A stretch of 8,376 nt of DNA from an uncultured Clostridium sp. (GTDB taxonomy: Bacteria; Bacillota; Clostridia; Lachnospirales; Lachnospiraceae): contig URUX01000109.1 in NCBI GenBank assembly GCA_900551135.1, forward strand, positions 1-8,376, read 5' to 3'. The position numbers and the translations under genes are program-made. The notes under the pieces were generated by a model, which had not been told where the DNA came from, ran no database searches, and saw nothing but the letters and a program-made list of their open reading frames with translations. Positions within the stretch are counted from its first letter, which is position 1, and every line of letters begins with the position of its first letter. This document shows, one piece after another, positions 1 through 5,130 of this stretch.

Positions 1-40
1 GCCGGACAAGAAGATGCCCCGTCCTGAACAGTTACAATAA
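1..40 (+). CDS. Possible 3' end of an upstream gene (partial)
   Basis: Reading from base 2, an open frame gives PDKKMPRPEQLQ and stops at TAA (38-40). A second frame, from base 1, gives AGQEDAPS and stops at 25-27, so the choice of frame is uncertain. Twelve residues are too few to recognise a family. By context, the gene before two CUT1 permeases is often the sugar-binding lipoprotein, but nothing visible here proves that. The hairpin at 96-123 fits the end of an upstream transcription unit or a processing point between a binding-protein gene and the permeases. Confidence 0.3.
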   Translation, partial: PDKKMPRPEQLQ

Positions 41-59
41 GACTTTTACAATAAGACTT
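32..59. repeat. 14-bp perfect tandem duplication
   Basis: TTACAATAAGACTT occurs twice head to tail (32-45 and 46-59) with no mismatch. The first copy contains the TAA that ends the frame-2 reading of the upstream gene, so the duplication leaves that stop in place. It looks like a slippage or small tandem duplication event just past the gene end; no function is evident. Confidence 0.8.
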
Positions 60-95
60 AGATTGACCTGATAAAACCCCACATTAGAAAAAACG

Positions 96-123
96 AGGAA
101 GCGGACTAAATGGTCCGCTTCCT
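96..123 (+). terminator. Hairpin between upstream gene and permease operon (terminator or attenuator)
   Basis: AGGAAGCGGAC (96-106) pairs perfectly with GTCCGCTTCCT (113-123) around a 6-nt loop, TAAATG. An A-run precedes the stem, but only a short, interrupted T stretch follows it. As a terminator on the plus strand it would therefore be leaky. The A-run would give a better U-tract on the minus strand. Such hairpins commonly lie between binding-protein and permease genes, where they lower permease expression or stabilise upstream mRNA; that role is an inference here. Confidence 0.6.
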
Positions 124-163
124 TACATGAAAGGGACAAAATTTAAAAAACAGGAGGAAGAGT

Positions 164-1243
164 ATGGCAGCAAAAGAAAGACACGCAGATCCGGCTGTTG
201 TAGAAGCAAAACTGGCAAAGCTTACCCCAAAGCTTGCTGCTTTAGAGGCAGAATTAGAAGCTGCGACAGATTCCAGAAAACGTCAGAAATTAATTGCCAA
301 AATCGTTACAGTTGAAGAAAAAATCAAACAGGCAAAAACCGGAGAAAAGATGACCAGACAGCAAAAGAGAGATATGATTGCATATTCCTTTATTGCCCCC
401 AACTTTATCGGATTTGCCGTATTTACCTTAGGCCCCGTTATTTTTGCCTTTATTTTGGCATTCTTAAAATGGGACGGCAACTCCCCGATTGAATTTGCAG
501 GGCTGGAAAACTTTGCAGCAATGATAGGAAACAGCCGGTTTATTGCATCCTTTAAAAATACCATAGTTTACTGTATTGCAACCGTTCCCCTGACTCTGGC
601 AGCTGCCATTGGTCTGGCAGTCGTTTTAAACCAGAAAATAAAGGGCAGAAACTTTTTCCGTACGGTCAGCTTTTTCCCATATGTAGCTTCTCTGGTAGCA
701 GTAGCCGCAGTATGGAACATGCTGTTTTCTCCTGCAAAGAGCGGACCTGTTAATATGCTGTTATACAAGGTATTCCATGTGGCAGCCAAGGATCTTCCAA
801 AGTGGGCGGCCAGTACAGACTGGGTAATGTTTACCATCGTCCTGTTCTCGGTTTGGAAAAACATGGGATATTACATGGTAATTTACCTGGCTGGCCTTCA
901 GGGAATCAATGCAGAACTGTACGAGGCAGCCAGCCTGGACGGCGCAGGTCCATGGCAGAAATTCCGTTACATTACCTGGCCGCAGCTTCAGCCTACTACC
1001 TTTTTCGTAACGATTATTCTGACCATCAACTGCTTCAAGGTATATGATATTGTATACATGCTGGCAGGCGGCTCCAACGGCGTTATCAATGAATCGGCCA
1101 TTGTACTTGTTTACCATATTTATGAAGAAGCATTCCGAAACTGGAATCTGGGTTATGCAAGCGCAGTAGCCATGGTTCTGTTCCTTCTGGTTCTGGTTGT
1201 TACCATCATCCAGTTCAGAGGCGAAAAGAAGTACGCAAACTAA
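164..1243 (+). CDS. Carbohydrate ABC transporter permease, MalF/UgpA-like (CUT1 family)
   Basis: This is one of two transmembrane subunits of a binding-protein-dependent sugar importer in the cytoplasmic membrane. About six membrane segments are visible (roughly residues 72-100, 132-157, 168-188, 220-243, 278-300 and 331-350). The EAA loop that docks the ATPase is at 254-276 (EAASLDG, then ITWPQL). An AGGAGG-type site at 152-158 precedes ATG 164. The protein is 359 residues, against roughly 290-320 for most relatives. The excess is a charged, helical, coiled-coil-like N-terminus (about residues 10-62: EAKLAKL, LEAELEAA, VEEKIKQ). M63 (ATG 350), with GGAG upstream, is a possible shorter start, but the strong first site favours the long form. 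Its partner permease begins 12 bases downstream. No ATPase gene is adjacent, so a shared MsmX-like ATPase is likely. The substrate cannot be told. Confidence 0.93.
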   Translation: MAAKERHADPAVVEAKLAKLTPKLAALEAELEAATDSRKRQKLIAKIVTVEEKIKQAKTGEKMTRQQKRDMIAYSFIAPNFIGFAVFTLGPVIFAFILAFLKWDGNSPIEFAGLENFAAMIGNSRFIASFKNTIVYCIATVPLTLAAAIGLAVVLNQKIKGRNFFRTVSFFPYVASLVAVAAVWNMLFSPAKSGPVNMLLYKVFHVAAKDLPKWAASTDWVMFTIVLFSVWKNMGYYMVIYLAGLQGINAELYEAASLDGAGPWQKFRYITWPQLQPTTFFVTIILTINCFKVYDIVYMLAGGSNGVINESAIVLVYHIYEEAFRNWNLGYASAVAMVLFLLVLVVTIIQFRGEKKYAN

Positions 1244-1255
1244 GGAGGGGAAATG

Positions 1256-2092
1256 ATGAAAGGAAAACGCCAACACGAAAAAATTACCAAGGTAATGCTC
1301 TATGCGGTACTGATCTTCGTCTCCCTTTTGATGCTTGTGCCGTTCGCATGGATGCTGTCCTCTTCTCTGAAGCTGGATAAAGACGTATTTATTGTACCGA
1401 TTCAGTGGATTCCGGAAAATCCCCAGTGGCAGAACTACGTAAAGATCTGGACCAAGATTCCGCTGGCAAAATTTGTAGTTAATACAGCCAAGCTGACAGT
1501 CATTGTAACGCTGCTCCAGCTTTTCACCAGCAGCTTTGCGGCTTATGCATTTGCAAAATTAAACTTCCGCTATAAGAACGCCTTGTTTTTGGCTTATGTA
1601 GCCACGATTGCAGTACCATGGCAGGTATACATGGTTCCCCAGTTTATGATGATGAGATCCTTTGGATTAAATGATACCCATCTGGCCATCATCTGTCTGC
1701 AGGCATTCTCTGCATTCGGCGTATTTATGATGCGTCAGTTTTATCAGGGAATTCCGGACGAACTGTGCGAGGCGGCCAGAATCGACGGCATGAGCGAGTA
1801 TCAGATTTATGGAAAGATTATGCTTCCGCTTGCCAAACCTGCTCTGTCTACCCTGACGATTTTCACATTTGTAAATACCTGGAACGACTTCTTAGGACCA
1901 TTGATCTACTTAAAGACCGAGTCCAAAAAGACCCTGCAGATTGGACTGCGTATGTTTATCGGCCAGAACTCCTCCGAGTACGGTCTTATTATGGCAGCTT
2001 CTGTATTGTCTTTAATCCCTGTATTAGTCGTATTCCTGGCGCTGCAGAAGTATTTCGTAGAAGGAATCGCAGCAACCGGAGTAAAGGGTTAA
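1256..2092 (+). CDS. Carbohydrate ABC transporter permease, MalG-like (CUT1 family)
   Basis: This is the second membrane subunit of the sugar importer and probably forms a heterodimer with the permease encoded just upstream. Numbering from the ATG at 1253, it has about six membrane segments (near 13-36, 76-100, 110-130, 142-162, 198-220 and 243-265). The EAA loop at 173-196 reads CEAARIDG, then KIMLPLAKP. The C-terminus YFVEGIAATGVKG is typical of MalG-type subunits. Two in-frame ATGs, at 1253 and 1256, follow AGGAGG (1243-1248). The second gives 7-nt spacing against 4 nt, so 1256 is preferred (278 residues; 279 from 1253). The short gap after the first permease indicates one operon. Length and motifs are normal for the family. 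The sugar transported is not apparent. Confidence 0.94.
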   Translation: MKGKRQHEKITKVMLYAVLIFVSLLMLVPFAWMLSSSLKLDKDVFIVPIQWIPENPQWQNYVKIWTKIPLAKFVVNTAKLTVIVTLLQLFTSSFAAYAFAKLNFRYKNALFLAYVATIAVPWQVYMVPQFMMMRSFGLNDTHLAIICLQAFSAFGVFMMRQFYQGIPDELCEAARIDGMSEYQIYGKIMLPLAKPALSTLTIFTFVNTWNDFLGPLIYLKTESKKTLQIGLRMFIGQNSSEYGLIMAASVLSLIPVLVVFLALQKYFVEGIAATGVKG

Positions 2093-2117
2093 TCCTGACT
2101 GCCAAAGGCGGATTTTT
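2091..2117 (+). terminator. Weak candidate terminator after the permease pair
   Basis: AATCC (2091-2095) can pair with GGATT (2110-2114), and GCC (2101-2103) with GGC (2107-2109), leaving a 5-nt bulge. A short T stretch (2113-2117) follows. The stem is weak and overlaps the stop codon, so partial termination at most is expected. Confidence 0.25.
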
Positions 2118-2161
2118 CTGCTAAAACGCAAAAAATGACAATAAAATGGTAAATTGTCTAT

Positions 2162-2189
2162 TTGCACAGGAAGTTTCGTGGTGTACAAT
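2162..2189 (+). promoter_or_regulatory. Candidate sigma-A promoter for the 265-residue protein gene
   Basis: TTGCAC (2162-2167) and TACAAT (2184-2189) are separated by 16 bases. They would start transcription near 2196, about 25 bases before the ATG at 2221. The 128-bp gap after the permease gene fits a separate or additional start. The match is good but not perfect, and nothing else in the gap identifies an operator. Confidence 0.5.
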
Positions 2190-2220
2190 AGAGGTATTAT
2201 AAAACTAGGAGGAACTTTGC

Positions 2221-3018
2221 ATGGAAGCAGCAATTGCAGTAAGAGATAAGGATGGTGTAATTAAGGCAGAAGCGAAAGCCCTGAAAACCGGAGAAGTAAT
2301 CTTTGCCTGGGAGGGCGAGTATGAGCCAGGAGATCAGATTGTATGCACCTTCCCCGAAACCAATGCATTTTATGTAGTGCGGATTGATGATACAATGGAT
2401 GAGTCTTTTGTGTACGTGACCAAAGAAGAGGTCATCTATGATGTGCCTTTTGAGGAGAAAAAGACTTCCTACAGTCTGAAGTCATTCAGCGGAGAACGCC
2501 ACTACTTAACTCTGCGTCCGGCAAAAACCTGGGAGATTGGTTCTTATAAGAATCTGGCTAAAAACGTAATGGATCAGCACGGCGATCCGGGCTGCTATCC
2601 TCATGCCAGCGCCAACGTTGAGACCAGAGGCGAAGCAGTATTTGCAGCCCGCAATGCCATTGACGGCGTAGTAGCCAACTTAAGTCATGGAAACTGGCCT
2701 TATGAATCCTGGGGAATCAACCGCCAGGATGATGCAGAGATGACGCTGGAATTTGGACGTCCGGTAGATTTTGATACCATTGTACTGTACACAAGAGCAG
2801 ATTTCCCACATGATAACTGGTGGGTAAACGCAACCTTAACATTCTCTGATGGCACTAGTCAGGTAGTGGATATGGAAAAGAGTGTAGAAAGCCATACCTT
2901 TGCCATTGAGAAAAAAGGCATTACATGGGTGAAGCTGGGACAGCTGATCAAGGCAGATGATCCGTCTCCATTCCCGGCACTGACCCAGATTGAGATTTAC
3001 GGAACAGAAAGCGAATAG
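2221..3018 (+). CDS. Cytosolic discoidin/F5-8C-like carbohydrate-binding-fold protein
   Basis: This is a 265-residue protein with no signal peptide or membrane segment, so it should be cytoplasmic. AGGAGG (2207-2212) lies 8 bases before the ATG. Residues 1-105 look beta-rich (IAVRDKDGVIKAEAKAL, FAWEGEYEPGDQI, AFYVVRID). Residues about 112-262 resemble a galactose-binding-like jelly roll: an NAIDG element (145-149), a Trp/Gly-rich stretch with PYESWG (160-165), EMTLEFGRPVDFDTIVLYTR (173-192), DNWW (198-201), LTFSDG (206-211) and a closing ALTQIEIYG strand (253-261). That order of an AIDG element, a Trp-rich loop and a 'relations of position' strand matches F5/8 type C modules by eye. No catalytic residues are recognised. 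Its place after sugar permeases suggests a role in carbohydrate use. A two-domain binding protein or a subunit acting on imported sugar is possible; the function is unknown. Confidence 0.85.
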   Translation: MEAAIAVRDKDGVIKAEAKALKTGEVIFAWEGEYEPGDQIVCTFPETNAFYVVRIDDTMDESFVYVTKEEVIYDVPFEEKKTSYSLKSFSGERHYLTLRPAKTWEIGSYKNLAKNVMDQHGDPGCYPHASANVETRGEAVFAARNAIDGVVANLSHGNWPYESWGINRQDDAEMTLEFGRPVDFDTIVLYTRADFPHDNWWVNATLTFSDGTSQVVDMEKSVESHTFAIEKKGITWVKLGQLIKADDPSPFPALTQIEIYGTESE

Positions 3019-3065
3019 AATCCGTTGTGAAAGACGGCTGCTGTTCGGAATGAAAATGAAACGAG

Positions 3066-3102
3066 AGGCTGTTGCGCTAATAATTAGTGCACAGCCTTTT
3101 TT
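3066..3102 (+). terminator. Rho-independent terminator after the carbohydrate-binding-fold gene
   Basis: AGGCTGT (3066-3072) pairs with ACAGCCT (3091-3097). After one bulged T (3073), GCGCTA (3074-3079) pairs with TAGTGC (3085-3090) through one G-T wobble, leaving a 5-nt loop. TTTTTT (3097-3102) follows directly. This is a convincing intrinsic terminator 47 bases past the stop. Its arms are related to those of the hairpins at 3507-3553 and 3576-3606. Confidence 0.88.
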
Positions 3103-3276
3103 CGCAGTAAAAATACCACGCTGTTATGGGAGCAAGCCGCAGACTAAGGCGATGGATTTGAGATGTTAAAAATAAAGGTGTCGAAAAAATTATTATTTGA
3201 TGCTGCGGCACCGATTTTCTGTAGATATAATTATTGGGGAATACCAAGATAAGTTGAAAATCCAAACCAGGCTGGG

Positions 3277-3484
3277 AATTGTTTATAGAAGAACTAAATG
3301 AAGAAAATATACACAAATCCAGGTCGCAAATTGTTTGTGGAACTTGCAAACAACGGAATTATAAACAAATTCAGAGGAAAATTGTTTATAGATGAACAAA
3401 ATAGGTCAGAATTACACAATTACATCGAAAGAATTGTTTGTAAAACATAAAAAAACATCGGATATACACAAACTAAGAGGGAAA
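3277..3484. repeat. Four-unit degenerate tandem repeat, 51/52-bp period, equivalent to 17 codons
   Basis: The motif AATTGTTT(A/G)T begins at 3277, 3329, 3380 and 3432, and a decayed AATTAGTT begins at 3483, giving spacings of 52, 51, 52 and 51. If each unit is read from its own TTG TTT (3279, 3331, 3382, 3434), the translations are LFIEELNEENIHKSRSQ, LFVELANNGIINKFRGK, LFIDEQNRSELHNYIER and LFVKHKKTSDIHKLRGK. That suggests a consensus near LF(I/V)EExNxxxIHKxRGK. The extra base after units 1 and 3 breaks one continuous reading frame. A further related stretch may lie at 3229-3276, with a shared CCAGG segment near its end. Each unit also carries an inverted arm such as TATAAACAA or TATACACAA. 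The period is clear, but its meaning (decayed coding repeat or non-coding intergenic repeat) is not. Confidence 0.75.
3298..3450 (+). CDS. Possible 50-residue ORF within the repeat array (doubtful)
   Basis: ATG 3298 to TAA 3448-3450 is open for 50 codons and spans repeat units 1 to 3. It begins MKKIYTNPGRKLFVELANNG and ends YIERIVCKT. It contains two in-frame 17-residue repeats (GRKLFVE and RGKLFIDE). No clear Shine-Dalgarno sequence precedes it; only GAAGAA lies upstream. Its frame shifts out of the repeat register in unit 4. Rich in Lys, Asn and Ile, it may be a fragment of a decayed repeat-coding gene or a chance reading of a non-coding repeat. No function can be assigned. Confidence 0.18.
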   Translation: MKKIYTNPGRKLFVELANNGIINKFRGKLFIDEQNRSELHNYIERIVCKT

Positions 3485-3506
3485 TTAGTTCTGCTGAAAT
3501 AGAGCG

Positions 3507-3553
3507 GAGGCCGTCGCATCAATGATTGAATAAATCGTAGATGCGGCGGCTTC
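3507..3553 (+). terminator. Long hairpin, terminator-like, after the repeat array
   Basis: Bases 3507-3520 pair with 3540-3553 (14 pairs, core GCCGTCGCATC against GATGCGGCGGC, with G-T wobbles). An A-A mismatch follows, then ATGATT (3522-3527) pairs with AATCGT (3533-3538) around a 5-nt loop. A T-rich tail (TTTGCTTTT) comes after the stem. It is likely to terminate plus-strand transcripts crossing the repeat array. Confidence 0.65.
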
Positions 3554-3575
3554 TTTGCTTTTGGCAAAAAAAGTG

Positions 3576-3606
3576 CTGCCGCACTAATTTTTATTTAGTG
3601 CGACAG
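3576..3606. terminator. Hairpin with A-run before and T-run after (possibly bidirectional terminator)
   Basis: CTG (3576-3578) pairs with CAG (3604-3606). After one C-A mismatch, CGCACTAA (3580-3587) pairs with TTAGTGCG (3595-3602) around a T-rich 7-nt loop. TTCCTTTTT follows on the plus strand, and an A7 run (3566-3572) precedes the stem, giving a U-tract in the minus direction. It insulates the trkA promoter from upstream transcription. Confidence 0.6.
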
Positions 3607-3698
3607 TTCCTTTTTGCTGCCAGGCATCCGGAAAAGCTGCCAGCTGCCGGCTGTTATGTCGAAAGATGTGGGAAAACGTAAAAGATAAAAATTTCCTA

Positions 3699-3726
3699 TT
3701 CCCAAAAAATATTAAGATGGTATAAT
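3699..3726 (+). promoter_or_regulatory. Candidate trkA promoter
   Basis: A perfect -10 box, TATAAT, lies at 3721-3726. The best -35 is TTCCCA (3699-3704), with 16-bp spacing and four of six consensus positions. Transcription would start near 3733, leaving only about 30 bases of leader before ATG 3763. That is too short for a riboswitch. The weak -35 suggests modest or activator-assisted expression. Confidence 0.6.
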
Positions 3727-3762
3727 AAACTGGAAACACAAGAACTTGTTTTGGAGGACATT

Positions 3763-5127
3763 ATGAAGATTATAATCATCGGATGCGGGAAAGTAGGAAG
3801 AACACTGGCCCAGCAGCTGAGTGAGGAACAGCACGATATTGTTTTAGTGGATACAAATGCGCAAAAGCTTCAGGAAGTAACGGAAGAGATTGATGCCATG
3901 ACCCTGGTAGGCAATGGAGCCAGCATTGGAGTGCAGAAAGAGGCAGGAGTAGAGGACGCAGATATGCTGATTGCGGTCACCAATTCGGATGAACTCAACC
4001 TGCTGTGCTGCCTGATTGCCAAAAAGGTAAGCAAATGTGAGACCGTGGCCCGTGTGCGCAACCCGGTTTACAGTGACGAGATTAACTTTATTAAAGAACG
4101 GCTGGGAGTTTCCATGAGCCTGAATCCGGAATTTGCGACTGCTACAGAGATGGCAAGACTGCTGCGGTTCCCGTCAGCCATTCAGATTGATACTTTTGCA
4201 AAAGGCCGTGTAGAATTATTGAAATTTAAAATCAAACCAGAATTTGATATGGATGGCGTGGCGGTTTCTGGTCTGGCAGATAAGTTTAAATGCGATATTC
4301 TGATCTGCGGAGTGGAACGGGACGGACAGGTTACCATCCCTGGAGGAGATTTTATTTTAAGGGACAATGATCTGGTTTCCATTGTCGCTTCTCCTAATAA
4401 TTCGGCAGCGTTCTTTAAGAAAATCGGACTGGCAACCAATCAGGTAAAAAATGCCTTAATTGTAGGCGGGGGTACATTAGGCTATTATCTTGCCAAACAG
4501 CTTTTAAGCATGAAAATTAAGGTACGCATTGTGGAAAAGGATCTGAAGAGATGCGAAGAACTGAGCGAACTTTTGCCGGAAGCCGTTATCATTAACGGAG
4601 ACGGAACGGATAAGAAACTGCTTCTTCAGTCAGGACTTCAGGCAGCAGAGGCGTTTATCACCCTGACGAACATCGATGAAGAAAATATTTTCCTGGCTTT
4701 GTATGCAAAGGATCAGAGCAATGCAAAGCTGGTTACCAAGGTTAACCGTTTTGCTTTTGACAACATCATCGAAAAACTGGATTTGGGAAGTGTAATTTAC
4801 CCGAAATATATTACAGCAGACTATATTCTCCAATACGTCCGTGCAATGCAGAATTCCATTGGAAGCAATGTGGAAACGCTGTATCAGATTTTAGATAATC
4901 AGGCAGAAGCGCTGGAATTTTCTATTCGGGAAGACGGCCCTGTAGTAGGCGTTCCCCTGATGGAACTGGCTTTGAAAAAGAATCTTCTGGTAGCCTGCAT
5001 CAATCATAACGGCCGTGTTATTATTCCGAGAGGACACGATCAGATTCAGGTTGGAGATACGGTTATTATTGTAACAACGGAGAAAGGTCTTCAGGATATC
5101 AACGATATTCTCAGAAAACAGGTATAA
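3763..5127 (+). CDS. trkA: Trk potassium uptake system peripheral NAD-binding protein TrkA
   Basis: This is the cytosolic gating subunit of the Trk K+ transporter. It is 454 residues with the full-length double RCK layout: a first Rossmann domain (about 1-120; GCGKVG at 7-12, acidic D30 ending strand 2), a TrkA-C domain (about 143-222), a second Rossmann domain (about 230-350; GGGTLG at 235-240, with acidic E258 after RIV) and a second TrkA-C domain (about 370-450; FSIREDGPVVGVPL, then IIPRGHDQIQVGDTVIIV). GGAGG (3753-3757) lies 5 bases before ATG 3763. A TTG at 3751 is in frame, but it sits just upstream of, and adjoining, that binding site, so it is not the start. Three bases separate the stop from trkH, so the two genes are one operon. 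NAD(H) and ATP-type nucleotide control of gating is known for the family. All key motifs look intact. Confidence 0.96.
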   Translation: MKIIIIGCGKVGRTLAQQLSEEQHDIVLVDTNAQKLQEVTEEIDAMTLVGNGASIGVQKEAGVEDADMLIAVTNSDELNLLCCLIAKKVSKCETVARVRNPVYSDEINFIKERLGVSMSLNPEFATATEMARLLRFPSAIQIDTFAKGRVELLKFKIKPEFDMDGVAVSGLADKFKCDILICGVERDGQVTIPGGDFILRDNDLVSIVASPNNSAAFFKKIGLATNQVKNALIVGGGTLGYYLAKQLLSMKIKVRIVEKDLKRCEELSELLPEAVIINGDGTDKKLLLQSGLQAAEAFITLTNIDEENIFLALYAKDQSNAKLVTKVNRFAFDNIIEKLDLGSVIYPKYITADYILQYVRAMQNSIGSNVETLYQILDNQAEALEFSIREDGPVVGVPLMELALKKNLLVACINHNGRVIIPRGHDQIQVGDTVIIVTTEKGLQDINDILRKQV

Positions 5128-5130
5128 GCC

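Larger units (their letters stand above)
3103..3762. other. About 660-bp region without a convincing gene
   Basis: This gap lies between the terminator at 3066-3102 and trkA. It holds a weak hairpin (3177-3183 pairing with 3206-3212), an isolated TATAAT (3226-3231) with no good -35 box, a degenerate 51/52-bp repeat array (3277-3484), two strong hairpins (3507-3553 and 3576-3606), an imperfect palindrome (CCGG/AGCT/AGCT/CCGG at 3628-3650) and the trkA promoter. Open frames here are short, lack ribosome binding sites and have no recognisable product. No tRNA or known riboswitch was recognised. Confidence 0.8.

Noticed and set aside
761..1276. 171-codon minus-strand reading frame
   Set aside because: It lies wholly antisense to the MalF-like permease, lacks a start site with a ribosome binding site, and shows no domain features.
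3077..3349. 90-codon minus-strand reading frame
   Set aside because: It covers the terminator and the repeat region, lacks a ribosome binding site, and has an unremarkable composition with no recognisable domain.
3277..3484. CRISPR array
   Set aside because: The period is regular, but units diverge along their whole length, the near-constant part is only about 10 bases, there are no distinct unique spacers, and no cas genes are present.
3574..3602. CIRCE-like GCACTAA/TTAGTGC arms
   Set aside because: The arms read CGCACTAA/TTAGTGCG, not TTAGCACTC/GAGTGCTAA. They form an RNA hairpin with A and T runs, which fits a terminator.
3607..3762. c-di-AMP (ydaO-type) riboswitch before the potassium transporter genes
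   Set aside because: Such switches precede some K+ transporter genes, but the TATAAT at 3721 leaves a leader of about 30 bases and no ydaO-like conserved segments are visible upstream.
3751..3762. TTG start for TrkA four codons upstream
   Set aside because: The TTG directly adjoins the GGAGG that serves ATG 3763, and the family begins at MKIIIIGCGKVG.
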